Positions 42,737 to 51,511 of a stretch of 64,000 nucleotides of DNA are shown piece by piece (position 1 is the stretch's first letter; each line of letters begins with the position of its first letter). The stretch comes from Hymenobacter sp. YIM 151858-1 (lineage in GTDB: Bacteria; Bacteroidota; Bacteroidia; Cytophagales; Hymenobacteraceae). Where the stretch lies: assembly GCF_025979705.1 (NCBI RefSeq), contig NZ_CP110136.1, positions 2,914,001 to 2,978,000 on the forward strand. Direction: 5' to 3'. Both the position numbers and the translations under genes were made by a program. The notes below the pieces were generated by a model. The model was not told where the DNA came from and ran no database searches. It saw only the letters and a program-made list of their open reading frames with translations.

Positions 42737-43105
42737 ATGTCTATTATTACGCCCAACCAAGCCGTTCAGAACATCCTGAAAGAGCTGCCCTCGCTGGTAG
42801 CCGTGGCCGTAGTAGAAACCGAAACCGGCATGCCGCTGGCCCACCACTCCAACCTGGCTACGTTTGATGCCGAAACCGCCGCGGCCTACAACACCGAGGT
42901 AATCAAGCAAAAGCTGAAAGCTATTCAGGCCCTGAAGCTCGACCAAACCGTGCAGGACATCCTGCTGACGCTTACCGACCAGCTGCACCTGCTGAAGCTC
43001 TCGGCCGACGGCGGCAAGTTCATTTACCTCGCCGTGAAATCGGCCGACACGAACCTGGCCATGGCTCGCCAGGTACTGAAAAGCCAGGCCGCGGTGCTCA
43101 ACTAA
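42737..43105 (+). CDS. Roadblock/LC7-like protein 2
   Basis: The 122-residue product starts MSIITPNQAVQNILKELPSL and parallels protein 1 along its length: LPSLVAVAVVETETGMPLAH, a helix with IKQKLKAIQAL, then QDILLTLTDQLHLLKLSADGGKFIYLAVKSADTNLAMA. It begins 45 bases after gene 1 and is surely co-transcribed. The conserved GMPLA turn is typical of Roadblock domains. The two may form a heterodimer; this is inferred. Confidence 0.65.
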   Translation: MSIITPNQAVQNILKELPSLVAVAVVETETGMPLAHHSNLATFDAETAAAYNTEVIKQKLKAIQALKLDQTVQDILLTLTDQLHLLKLSADGGKFIYLAVKSADTNLAMARQVLKSQAAVLN

Positions 43106-43125
43106 GCAGCCCGGCTACCCCCCCG

Positions 43126-43164
43126 AAAAAAGCCCGCTGGCCCTAGGTGCCAGCGGGCTTTTTT
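43126..43164. terminator. Bidirectional terminator with CCTAGGT as its loop
   Basis: 16-base arms (AAAAAAGCCCGCTGGC and complement, ending in TTTTTT) enclose exactly CCTAGGT. It serves the roadblock genes and the convergent carbamoyltransferase. Confidence 0.85.
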
Positions 43165-43169
43165 GTGCG

Positions 43170-43208
43170 CGGCACCTAGGGCCGGTAGGCGCGCCGGCCC
43201 TAGGTGCC
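43170..43208. repeat. Inverted repeat made of two CCTAGG units
   Basis: GGCACCTAGGGCCGG and its complement CCGGCCCTAGGTGCC are separated by nine bases. Each arm is an extended copy of the ACCTAGGG motif, directly after the terminator. Confidence 0.75.
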
Positions 43209-43211
43209 CGG

Positions 43212-44927
43212 CTACTTCCGCAGCAAAAAGGGCCCCAGCACCAGCGCATCGAGCCCCGATTGCAGGTAGCAATCCAGCGCATCGGCCGGCGACTCGATCA
43301 GGGGCATGCCGTTGAGGTTGAACGAAGTGTTGAGCAGCACCGGCACGCCGCTGCGTTGGCCGAAGGCCAGCAGCAGCTCGTGGAACAGGGCGTTGTCGGC
43401 CTTGGGCAGTACGGTTTGCAGGCGGCCGGTGCCGTCGTTGTGGGTTACGGCGGGCAGGCGGCGCTGGGCTTCCGGCTTCAGGCGAAATACCTTCTCCATG
43501 AAGTAAGCCGTTTCGCCCTCGGGCAGCTCGAAGTACTCGTGCTGGTGCGCGGCCGGCACGGCGGGCGCAAACGGCCGAAACGCCTCGCGGTACTTGATGC
43601 TGGCGTTTACCTGCGCTTTCATGTCGGGTCGGGTGGGGTCGGCCAAAATGCTCCGGTGACCTAGGGCGCGCTGCCCAAACTCCGAAGCGCCCTGAAACCA
43701 GCCGAGCACCTGCCCTTGGTACAGCAGCTCGGCCGCGGCGGCGGTTATGCTGGCAGGTCGCTCGTAGCGCAGCTTGCGGCGCTGCAGCTCGGCTTCTAGC
43801 TCAGCTTCGGGGTACTCGCGCCCGAAGAAGTTGTGGCGGCTGGGCTCGGGGTGTGCGGCCCTGGGTTCGCCGAGCACAAAGTGCCGGCCGTAGAGGGCAC
43901 TGCCCACGCTGATGCCGGTGTCGTCGGGGGTGCCGCCGATGTACACCTCGGCGTAGCGGGTATGCTGGCGCAGCTTGCCGTTCAGCACCGAGTTCATGAG
44001 CACGCCGCCGCCGAGCACGAGGCGGCGCCGACCGGTTTGGGCTTGTAGGTTGTTGAGCAGCTCAAATACTACCTCCTCGGTAATGCGCTGCACGGCGGCT
44101 ACAATGTCGTAGTCGCGTTGGGTAAGCTCGGCGCCGGGCGCTGCGGGCGAGCCCAGCAGCGCCTCGAGCTTGGGCGAAAAGTACCGCGGCGTGAAAAACA
44201 AAAAGAACTCGAAGTAGCGCAGATCGAGCTCGAAGTGCAGCCCCTCTACCGTGATAAGCGGGCGGAGCTGCTCGTAGTAGGTATCCGAGTTGCCGCGCGC
44301 GGCCAGGGCCATGATCTTCCACTCGTCGCTGTTGGGTCGGAAGCCCAGGAAGTCGGTAAAAGCGGCGTAGAACAAGCCCAGGGAGTGCGGCGTGCGGTTG
44401 GCGGCCAGCTCGTGCAAGCCGTGCGCATCGGCGGTGCCGATCAGGCCAGTGGTGGTTTCGCCAAAGCCATCGGCAATGAAGAAATCGGCCTCGGCGAAGC
44501 CCGAGAGCAGCAGGGCATTGGCCAGGTGCGCGTGGTGGTGATTGATGTAGTGAATGCGCGTTTGGTGGCCGCCCGCGCGCAGCAGGGTTTGCCCTAGGTG
44601 GTGCACATCGCCTTGCAAAGCGGCCAGTTCCTGGGCCGTAAGCTGCGCCAGCTTGCCGCGGTTCTGGAAAGCATCGGCCAGCGTTTGGCCCGACTGCCCT
44701 AGGTACGGCGAGGGGTTCCAGCCCACGAACACGTCGGTAACCTCCTGCACCCGCACGCCCGCCGCCTCGCAGCAGTACTGAATGGCGCGCTTGGGGAAAG
44801 ACTTGTCCTGCTTAATGCGTGAAAGCCGCTCTTCGGCAATGGCAAACTGCACCCGCCCTTGGGCATCGAGCAAACAGGCCGACGAGTGAAAACCACTGCA
44901 ATTGATACCTAGGATTACGCGGTGCAT
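43212..44927 (-). CDS. Carbamoyltransferase (NodU/CmcH/TobZ family)
   Basis: The 571-residue protein starts MHRVILGINCSGFHSSACLL. It has the N-terminal YrdC-fold-associated metal site (NHHHAHLANALLLSGF), the ATP-binding LVLGGGVLMNSVLNGKL and the family C-terminus (GASEFGQRALGHRSILADP, VPVLLNTSFNLNGMPLIESP). It transfers a carbamoyl group from carbamoyl phosphate to a hydroxyl of a sugar or secondary metabolite. No biosynthetic cluster surrounds it; the neighbour is a divergent glycoside hydrolase. The start avoids a longer frame with no homology. Confidence 0.92.
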   Translation of the reverse strand: MHRVILGINCSGFHSSACLLDAQGRVQFAIAEERLSRIKQDKSFPKRAIQYCCEAAGVRVQEVTDVFVGWNPSPYLGQSGQTLADAFQNRGKLAQLTAQELAALQGDVHHLGQTLLRAGGHQTRIHYINHHHAHLANALLLSGFAEADFFIADGFGETTTGLIGTADAHGLHELAANRTPHSLGLFYAAFTDFLGFRPNSDEWKIMALAARGNSDTYYEQLRPLITVEGLHFELDLRYFEFFLFFTPRYFSPKLEALLGSPAAPGAELTQRDYDIVAAVQRITEEVVFELLNNLQAQTGRRRLVLGGGVLMNSVLNGKLRQHTRYAEVYIGGTPDDTGISVGSALYGRHFVLGEPRAAHPEPSRHNFFGREYPEAELEAELQRRKLRYERPASITAAAAELLYQGQVLGWFQGASEFGQRALGHRSILADPTRPDMKAQVNASIKYREAFRPFAPAVPAAHQHEYFELPEGETAYFMEKVFRLKPEAQRRLPAVTHNDGTGRLQTVLPKADNALFHELLLAFGQRSGVPVLLNTSFNLNGMPLIESPADALDCYLQSGLDALVLGPFLLRK

Positions 44928-45076
44928 AGGGCGGGCTGAAGGGCTTAGGAGCCGCCAAAAATAGCGGTTGTGCGCCGCCGCCGGCTTTGGTGTGCTGCTG
45001 CCGGCTGTTGCCTTGCCTGCCACTGCCCCATTGCCTACCGCAGCTACGCGCCCCAAAAGCCCGTTACTTTGCTTTT

Positions 45077-47821
45077 ATGCGCCACCGTTTCTGTTCTCCG
45101 CATTTCCTGTTGGCCCTAGGGCTGCTGGGGTCTTGCCACATGCCGAAAGCCACCACCTCCCCTTCCGCTTCAACCAATACGCCTGCGCCGGCCGCGCCCA
45201 TCTGGCAATCGGAGGCGTACGCCCTCTACCGCGACTCGGTGGTGCAGGGCAAGCACGTGGCGCGGGCGGTATCGCGCCAGGAGCTGACGTCGAATTACCA
45301 GAGCCCGGCCAACGAGTTTCAGAGCCCGCAGGTGAGCTTTAAGTTCAGCCTCAACGGCAAAGACAACGAGATGCAGCCCGGCCAAGACCACGTGTTTGTG
45401 GCCGTACCCAGGGCGGGCGGCGCCGCGCTCGAAACGCCGGTAATCGTGTTCGGGCAGCAGTACGTGGATAAAACGCCCGTGCCGGCCGACACCTACTTGG
45501 CCCCCAACACCCCGCTCAAGATTCGGGTGGACATGCGCCCCGTGCTGGCGGCCTTCCGAAAACAAGGCTACTACCAGCTCTACAACGGCCAGAAGCTGTA
45601 CCAGGGCGACCTGAAGCACGTGCACGTGGCGGGCAACACCACGCCGCTGAGTTGGGATTTCGACAACCTCATCAATAAGCCCCAGCTGGAGCTGAAAGAC
45701 CCCGACGGCGACGGCATTTACGAAACCACGGTGGTGCTCAACGCCCACTCCGATGCCAAAACCACCGCCAAGCAGTGGAAGCCCAGCCTCGATGTGTCGG
45801 CGTTTCCGCAGTACCAATCGGATTACCCGCTGCTCGATGCCATTTACAACCTTAGCATTGAGGAAGCCACGCGCGCCGTGGAGCCCGATGGCACCTTCCG
45901 CACAGGTCAGGAGTGGGCCGGCGTCTGGACGCGCGACATCAGCTACAGCATCATCCTTTCGCAGGCTTTGCTGCAGCCCGAAGTGGCCAAAACCAGCCTC
46001 CTGCGCAAGGTTACGGCCGATGGGCGCATCATTCAGGACACCGGCACGGGCGGCGCCTACCCCGTTTCTACCGACCGCATGATTTGGGCCGTGGCTGCCT
46101 GGGAAATTTACCTGACCACCGGCGACGAGGCGTGGCTGCGCAAGGTGTACCCCATCGTCAAAAAGTCCATCGAAGACGACGTAGCAAACGCCTACGACGC
46201 GCAAACGGGCCTGGTGCGCGGCGAGTCGTCGTTCCTGGATTGGCGCGAGCAAACCTACCCCAAGTGGATGCAGCCCGCCGACATTTACGAGTCGGAGAAT
46301 CTAGGAACGAACGCGGTGCACGCGCAGGCCAACCAGGTGCTGTCGGAAATGGCCCGGCTGCTGAAACAAGACGGCGACGCGGTTCGCTTCAGCAAATTGG
46401 CCGAGCGCATTCGGGGCGGCGTAAACGAGCACCTGTGGCAGGAAGAAAAGGGCTACTACGGCCAGTATCTTTACGGCCGCACCTACAAAACGCTGTCGCC
46501 ACGCGCCGAAGCCCTAGGTGCTGCCCTGAGCGTATTGTTTGATGTGGCACCGGCCGAGCGCCAAACCACCGTGGTGCAGCGCACACCCGTAATGGCGTAC
46601 GGCATTCCGTGCATCTACCCGCAAATTGCCGGCATTCCGCCCTACCACAACAACGCCGTGTGGCCCTTTGTGCAGAGCTACTGGGGGCTGGCCGCCGCCA
46701 AAGTGGGCAACGATACGGCCTTCATGGAAAGCATTGCCGCTGTGGCACGCCCTGCGGCTTTGTTCGTTACCAACAAGGAGAATTTCGTGGCCTCGAACGG
46801 CGACTTTGCCGGCACGCAGGTAAACAGCAGCGTCATGCTCTGGAGCCTGTCGGGAAACCTAGGGCTGGTGTACAAAGGCCTGTTCGGCATGAATTTCCAG
46901 GCCGACCGCCTCGATTTCCGCCCATTCGTACCGCAAGCGCTGCAAGGCACGCGCCGGCTAACCAACGTCAAGTACCGCCAAGCCGTGCTGAATGTGGAGA
47001 TGACGGGCTACGGCCGCAGCATCCGCAGCATTACCATGGATGGCCAGCCGCTGCCCAACCCTACCGTGCCGGCTACGCTCACGGGCACGCACAACATCCG
47101 CATCGAGTTGGCCAACGAGGCACCTAGCACGGCCGCCCAAAACAAAGTACCGCACCACGTAACCACCATGACGCCCGCCGTGAGCTACCGCAACGGGCGC
47201 CTCAACTGGCCAGCCGTAGAGGGAGCCAAAGCCTACCAGGTGCTGCGCAACGGCCAGTTTGCCGCCCGCACCACCGATACAGAGTTTGCCGTACCCGCCC
47301 CCACCGCGTACACCGAGTACCAGGTACTAGCCGTGGATGCGGCCGGCTACGAGAGTTTCGCCAGTGAGCCGCTGGCCGTTGAAGCCGACAAGTTCCGCCG
47401 CAGCTACGAGCTCGAGTCCTCCGCTCCAGCAGCCAGGCTGCCCTACAAAGGCTTCGCGGGCAAGGGCTTCATCGAAATCAGCAAAACACAAAACCGCCGC
47501 GTAGCCGTGCGCGTGCAGGTACCCGCCGATGGGGTTTACGCCATCGACTTCCGCTACGCGAACGGCAATGGACCCATTAACACGAGCAACAAGTGCGCAA
47601 TCCGCACGCTGCGCAATGGCGTGAAGCAGCTCGGCACGGTGGTGCTGCCGCAGCGCGGGGTGGATGAGTGGTCGGATTGGGGTTACTCCAACCCCGTGGT
47701 GGCGCAGCTCAGCAAAGGCATGCACACCCTCACGCTCACCTTCGAGCCCGCCAACGAGAACATGAACGGCGAGGTAAACCAAGCCATGCTCGATCAGCTG
47801 CGCCTGACGCGTGTGCGCTAA
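45077..47821 (+). CDS. Lipoprotein glycoside hydrolase, six-hairpin (MGH1/GH63-like) fold
   Basis: The 914-residue product has a lipoprotein signal (LLALGLLGSC). About residues 85-240 form beta-rich modules. An (alpha/alpha)6 catalytic barrel follows at about 245-640: EWAGVWTRDISYSIILS, DRMIWAVAAWEIYL, SFLDWREQTYPKWMQ and YHNNAVWPFVQSYWGLAAA, a pattern of six-hairpin glycosidases. A fibronectin-like module (about 700-770) and a carbohydrate-binding-like end (ELESSAPAARL to MLDQLRLTRVR) complete it. It should act on oligosaccharides at the cell surface; the linkage is unknown. Confidence 0.78.
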   Translation: MRHRFCSPHFLLALGLLGSCHMPKATTSPSASTNTPAPAAPIWQSEAYALYRDSVVQGKHVARAVSRQELTSNYQSPANEFQSPQVSFKFSLNGKDNEMQPGQDHVFVAVPRAGGAALETPVIVFGQQYVDKTPVPADTYLAPNTPLKIRVDMRPVLAAFRKQGYYQLYNGQKLYQGDLKHVHVAGNTTPLSWDFDNLINKPQLELKDPDGDGIYETTVVLNAHSDAKTTAKQWKPSLDVSAFPQYQSDYPLLDAIYNLSIEEATRAVEPDGTFRTGQEWAGVWTRDISYSIILSQALLQPEVAKTSLLRKVTADGRIIQDTGTGGAYPVSTDRMIWAVAAWEIYLTTGDEAWLRKVYPIVKKSIEDDVANAYDAQTGLVRGESSFLDWREQTYPKWMQPADIYESENLGTNAVHAQANQVLSEMARLLKQDGDAVRFSKLAERIRGGVNEHLWQEEKGYYGQYLYGRTYKTLSPRAEALGAALSVLFDVAPAERQTTVVQRTPVMAYGIPCIYPQIAGIPPYHNNAVWPFVQSYWGLAAAKVGNDTAFMESIAAVARPAALFVTNKENFVASNGDFAGTQVNSSVMLWSLSGNLGLVYKGLFGMNFQADRLDFRPFVPQALQGTRRLTNVKYRQAVLNVEMTGYGRSIRSITMDGQPLPNPTVPATLTGTHNIRIELANEAPSTAAQNKVPHHVTTMTPAVSYRNGRLNWPAVEGAKAYQVLRNGQFAARTTDTEFAVPAPTAYTEYQVLAVDAAGYESFASEPLAVEADKFRRSYELESSAPAARLPYKGFAGKGFIEISKTQNRRVAVRVQVPADGVYAIDFRYANGNGPINTSNKCAIRTLRNGVKQLGTVVLPQRGVDEWSDWGYSNPVVAQLSKGMHTLTLTFEPANENMNGEVNQAMLDQLRLTRVR

Positions 47822-47846
47822 CGGTACAGAACGATTGTACCCGCGT

Positions 47847-47947
47847 GTAGCGCGGACTTTGTAGTCCGCGTCCCCGGATAGTAGCTTCTAATCGCACGAA
47901 CGATGAAGAAATGTATCTGCGGACGCGGACTACAAAGTCCGCGCTAC
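47847..47947. repeat. REP pair (BIME-like) on the left of the RAYT gene
   Basis: A 27-base unit starting GTAGCGCGGACTTTGTAGTC (47847-47873) and its perfect complement (47921-47947) are separated by 47 bases. Each unit is itself partly palindromic (CGCGGACT...AGTCCGCG). Confidence 0.9.
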
Positions 47948-47953
47948 TGCGTT

Positions 47954-48559
47954 CTAGATGTCACGCCAGTAGCTGTGCGGCCATTTTTGCCAATCGGCTA
48001 CCAACCCGGCTTTCACAGGATTTTCCAGCACATACGCGATAATGCGCTGCATCTCGTCGCCGCTGCGCACCACGTGGTCGTAGCTTTCGGGTTGCCAGAA
48101 CGCGCCTTCTCGATTCAGCAGCAAGTTGGCTTGTCGGCCGCTGTAGCCTTTCAGCCGCTGCAGTGTTCGCGTCAGAGGAGGTGCATCTTCGGGTAGCCTT
48201 ACCAGCAGATGCACATGGTTTGGCATTAAGCAATAGCAGATCAGCTCATACTCGTCCTCATCAAAATGGTGCAGACTTGCTTTTACCACTTCCGCCACGT
48301 CGGGGCGCGATAACCACATAGGTCCAGTTGTCGCTTGGTCGAGCAGTTGGTCAAAATGCCGGAAGTAGCGCTTACGGCGGTTCCTCACTTCATCAGCAGC
48401 AGTCCGGCTTTCGGCTTGCTGCACTTGGCGCAACTGAACGCGTAACTGCTCTACTACTGTGCGCGGCAGTGAGCTAGCTAATCTGAAAGTGATGAATATG
48501 GATTCGCCTGAGGGCAGGCGGTGAGGCAGGTTGCGCTGGTAATGAGTCAGGTCAGTCAC
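47954..48559 (-). CDS. REP-associated tyrosine transposase (RAYT, Y1_Tnp)
   Basis: The 201-residue protein starts MTDLTHYQRNLPHRLPSGES. It has the HUH motif MPNHVHLLV (His115, His117) and the downstream WQPESYDHVVRSGDEMQRI and IAYVLENPVKAGL segment with the likely nucleophile Tyr176. It is a single-domain Y1 transposase related to IS200/IS605 enzymes that acts on REP hairpins. Identical REP pairs on both sides, ending within 10 to 16 bases of the gene, show that enzyme and repeats belong together. The frame is intact. Confidence 0.92.
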   Translation of the reverse strand: MTDLTHYQRNLPHRLPSGESIFITFRLASSLPRTVVEQLRVQLRQVQQAESRTAADEVRNRRKRYFRHFDQLLDQATTGPMWLSRPDVAEVVKASLHHFDEDEYELICYCLMPNHVHLLVRLPEDAPPLTRTLQRLKGYSGRQANLLLNREGAFWQPESYDHVVRSGDEMQRIIAYVLENPVKAGLVADWQKWPHSYWRDI

Positions 48560-48574
48560 AGACCATTGAACGCA

Positions 48575-48675
48575 GTAGCGCGGACTTTGTAGTCCGCGTC
48601 CACAGATAGTAAATTCAAATCAGCTGAACGATTGAGAATACTATCCGGGGACGCGGACTACAAAGTCCGCGCTAC
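48575..48675. repeat. REP pair (BIME-like) on the right of the RAYT gene
   Basis: The same 27-base unit (48575-48601) and its complement (48649-48675), separated by 47 bases, mirror the left pair in base content and spacing. Confidence 0.9.
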
Positions 48676-48694
48676 AGGCGGGTACGCTGTTGTG

Positions 48695-48865
48695 CTATTG
48701 CGGCTGCTCCGTTGGAGCTTGCGTCTCGCTGTCTTCAAACAACATGCGCACCGAGGGCGTGTACGTATCGTCGTACTGGTGGCTGCGCACGGCCCACACG
48801 AAGGCCAGCAGGAAGAGCACGGCAACGGTAAGCGAAATGGTGATAAGGCCGAAGATGATTTCCAT
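48695..48865 (-). CDS. ccoS: cbb3 oxidase assembly protein CcoS
   Basis: A 56-residue protein, short enough to be missed by a 60-residue cutoff: MEIIFGLITISLTVAVLFLL, then AFVWAVRSHQYDDTYTPSVR and a tail ending TEQPQ. One membrane helix followed by a W-V-R-S-x-Q-Y-D-D motif is diagnostic of CcoS, needed for cofactor insertion into cbb3 oxidase. It starts 14 bases after the ccoI stop and is surely in the same transcript. The first right-hand REP unit lies just downstream. Confidence 0.93.
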   Translation of the reverse strand: MEIIFGLITISLTVAVLFLLAFVWAVRSHQYDDTYTPSVRMLFEDSETQAPTEQPQ

Positions 48866-48879
48866 GACTCAGGAGGAAG

Positions 48880-51306
48880 TTAGAGTTTGCGTTGGTAGGC
48901 GGCGAGGCGCACCAGCAGCGTGGCAAACAGCATCACGCTGAGCGAGCTGATGGGCATGAGAATGGCCGACACAATGGGCGTGAACTTGCCCTGCACCGCC
49001 AAGCCCAGGCCGATGCCGTTGTAAATAAAAGAGAGGACGAACGTGCCCAGCACCACCTGCAGACAGTCCTGCGTGAACTTGAGGAAGGTGTTGAGCTGCC
49101 CGAAGCTGCTGGCGTCGAGGATGGCGTCGCAGGCGGGCGAGAAGTTGCTGAGCGTATCGGTGAGGGCAATGCCGGCATCGGCTTGCTGCAGCGCGCCGGC
49201 GTCGTTCAGCCCGTCGCCAATCATGATAACGGTGTCGCCCTGGCGCTTCAGCTCGGCAATGTAGTCGAGCTTGTTTTGGGGCGTTTGGCGGAAGCGCAGC
49301 TCGGCTTTCGGCCCGAACAGCTCGCGCAGGCGCTCCTGCTCGGTGTCGTTGTCGCCGCTGAGCACGGCTAGGCGGTAGCGCTTGCCTAGGTCGGCGAGTA
49401 CCTCGCGCAGGTTTTGGCGGTACACGTTCCGGAAGATGTAGCAGCCGCCTAGGTCATTATCAAGGCTCACGTACACCCGCGACTGCATGTTGTCGGAGGT
49501 TTCCGAGGCTTGCGGTGCTGCCGATGCAGCCTCCACGAACGCAGCCGAACCCACTTTCACCACCATGCCATCCACGATGCCGCGCAAGCCCTGGCCGGGC
49601 ACCTCGAGGAAATCAACCACCGCAAACGGGCTGTGCGGCAGCTCCTGCGCCAGGCGCTGGCTCAGGGGGTGCGTTGATTGCCGCACCACGGCGGCTACGG
49701 CTTGCTGCTCGCGCAGGGTGAGCGTGGGCCCTAGGTACTCCACGGCCGACTGCTTCACGTCGGTGAGGGTGCCCGTCTTGTCGAACACAATGGTGTTAGC
49801 TCGACCTAGGGTTTCGGCCACGGCCGAGTTCTTCAGGAAGAACTTGCGGCGGCCGAACGCCGTGAGGGCGCTGCCCAGAGCAAACGGCGTAGCCAACGAC
49901 AACGCGCACGGGCAGGCAATTACCAGCACCGAGGTGAAAGCGCGCCACATCATGTGCTGGTCGCGGGGCAACCAGTAGGCAATGGCGCCGGCCGCGATGA
50001 GCAGCGTGGCGGCCACAAAGTAGCGGCCTACCCTGTTGGCGTACGTTTCGAGGGTTTGCTTTTCGGCTTTCTGAAAGGCAGGGTTGTTCCAGAGCTGCGT
50101 GAGGTACCCTTGCGACACCTCGCGCACCACCTCCAGCTCCACGGCCTCGCCCACTTGCCGGCCGCCGGCGTACACCACCTCGCCGGCCACTTTAGCCACC
50201 GGCACCGATTCGCCCGACACAAAGGAGTAGTCGATTTGCCCGGTGCCGCGCATCAGCATGGCATCGGCCGGAATTACCTCCTGGTTGCGCACCAAAATGC
50301 GTTGGCCCACCTGCAGGTCTTTCACCGACACCGACTTCTCCCCATCCTTGGTGAGCAGCGTAACGGCCACCGGGAAGTAGGAGGTAAAGTCGCGGTCGAA
50401 GCGCAGGGCATCGTAGGTGTGTTGCTGCACCCACTTGCCAATCAGCATAAAGAACACGAGGCCCGTAAACGAATCGAGGTAGCCCGGGCCGGTGCCCGAC
50501 AGGATTTCGTAGCTGCTGACGCCGAACAAGGCCGTCAGACCTAGGCTGATCGGAAAGTCAAGATTGATGTAGCGCTGCCGGATGCCGGCCCAGGCCGAGC
50601 GGTAGAAATCCTGGGCGCTGTAGAGCAGCACGGGCAACGACAGCACCAGGCTGATGTAGCCGAAAAACCGCCCAAACTCGTGCGCCAGCTCGTCGGTAAA
50701 CGAGAGGTAATCGGGGAAAGCCAGCAGCATTACGTTGCCGAAGCAGAACCCCGCCAAGCCCAGCTTGTAGTAAATGGCCCGCGAGCCGTGGTTGGGCTGC
50801 GCGCCCAGCTCGGCCAGCGTAATCTGCGGCTCGTAACCTAGGGCGGTCAGCAGCTTCACCACGTCCTTCAGCGAGGTTTCCGTGGGCACGTAGTTGATGC
50901 TGATTTCCTTGCGCAGAAAGTTCACCCGCGACTCCGACACGCCCGGGTTCAGTTTGTACAGGTTCTCGAGCAGGTAAATGCACGAGGCGCAGTGCATTTG
51001 CGGCAGCGTAAGCGTGAGGCGAGCCAGCTTATCGGAGCGGAAGCTCAGCAGCTGCGCCTGCACCGATTCCTCGTCGAGGTAATCGAAGCGGCCGGGCAGC
51101 TCCACTTCCTTTACTTTCTGGCCGGGGTGCTCTTCCGAAAGCGAGTAGTAGTTGCAGAGGTTGTTGGCCTCGAGCAGCTCGTACACGGCCTTGCAGCCCT
51201 GGCAGCAAAACGGCTTCTCGTGCAGCACAATCGGCTGCTCGGGGCAGTCGTCGCCGCAGTGGGTGCAGGCCGTATGGGTGTGGGTATGTGCAGCGGTGAT
51301 GTTCAC
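48880..51306 (-). CDS. ccoI: Copper-transporting P1B-ATPase CcoI
   Basis: The product is 808 residues from the GTG at 51306. A longer frame to 51333 would begin inside the predicted -7 element, so the shorter start is preferred. Order of parts: CTHCGDDC and CCQGC (N-terminal metal binding), MHCASCIYL (HMA-type site), the copper CPC motif in CPCALSLATPFALGS, the phosphorylation site DKTGTLTD and the hinge GDGLNDAGAL. It exports or delivers copper for CcoN. Its promoter shares the twin operators of the oxidase cluster, 11 kb away; ccoS follows. Confidence 0.93.
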   Translation of the reverse strand: MNITAAHTHTHTACTHCGDDCPEQPIVLHEKPFCCQGCKAVYELLEANNLCNYYSLSEEHPGQKVKEVELPGRFDYLDEESVQAQLLSFRSDKLARLTLTLPQMHCASCIYLLENLYKLNPGVSESRVNFLRKEISINYVPTETSLKDVVKLLTALGYEPQITLAELGAQPNHGSRAIYYKLGLAGFCFGNVMLLAFPDYLSFTDELAHEFGRFFGYISLVLSLPVLLYSAQDFYRSAWAGIRQRYINLDFPISLGLTALFGVSSYEILSGTGPGYLDSFTGLVFFMLIGKWVQQHTYDALRFDRDFTSYFPVAVTLLTKDGEKSVSVKDLQVGQRILVRNQEVIPADAMLMRGTGQIDYSFVSGESVPVAKVAGEVVYAGGRQVGEAVELEVVREVSQGYLTQLWNNPAFQKAEKQTLETYANRVGRYFVAATLLIAAGAIAYWLPRDQHMMWRAFTSVLVIACPCALSLATPFALGSALTAFGRRKFFLKNSAVAETLGRANTIVFDKTGTLTDVKQSAVEYLGPTLTLREQQAVAAVVRQSTHPLSQRLAQELPHSPFAVVDFLEVPGQGLRGIVDGMVVKVGSAAFVEAASAAPQASETSDNMQSRVYVSLDNDLGGCYIFRNVYRQNLREVLADLGKRYRLAVLSGDNDTEQERLRELFGPKAELRFRQTPQNKLDYIAELKRQGDTVIMIGDGLNDAGALQQADAGIALTDTLSNFSPACDAILDASSFGQLNTFLKFTQDCLQVVLGTFVLSFIYNGIGLGLAVQGKFTPIVSAILMPISSLSVMLFATLLVRLAAYQRKL

Positions 51307-51332
51307 GCGGTTGGTCAGCTCTGGTGGCTGCA

Positions 51333-51398
51333 CAAATTTCCCCCGCTTACCTAGGGCAAAAGATGACGAATGTCAGGCACCCGGGCTGATACTAGTCA
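51333..51398 (-). promoter_or_regulatory. Twin Crp/Fnr-type operators and -7 element of ccoIS
   Basis: On the minus strand TGACTAGTATCA (51387-51398) and TGACATTCGTCA (51364-51375) have centres 23 bp apart. GAAATTTG (51333-51340) begins 29.5 bp from the proximal centre. The proximal block TGACNTTCGTCATCTTTTG is identical to that before ccoNO at all but one position. A CCTAGG lies between operator and -7 element. Confidence 0.7.
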
Positions 51399-51511
51399 GC
51401 GCCCGCCCGCGAACCGAGCAGGACTTTTGGGATGTTGTTCGGGCTGCCTGTAGCGTGGGCTTGGCTGCGCTACTGCTCAACGCCCACTTTACACCCGCTG
51501 TATTTCGCCTT

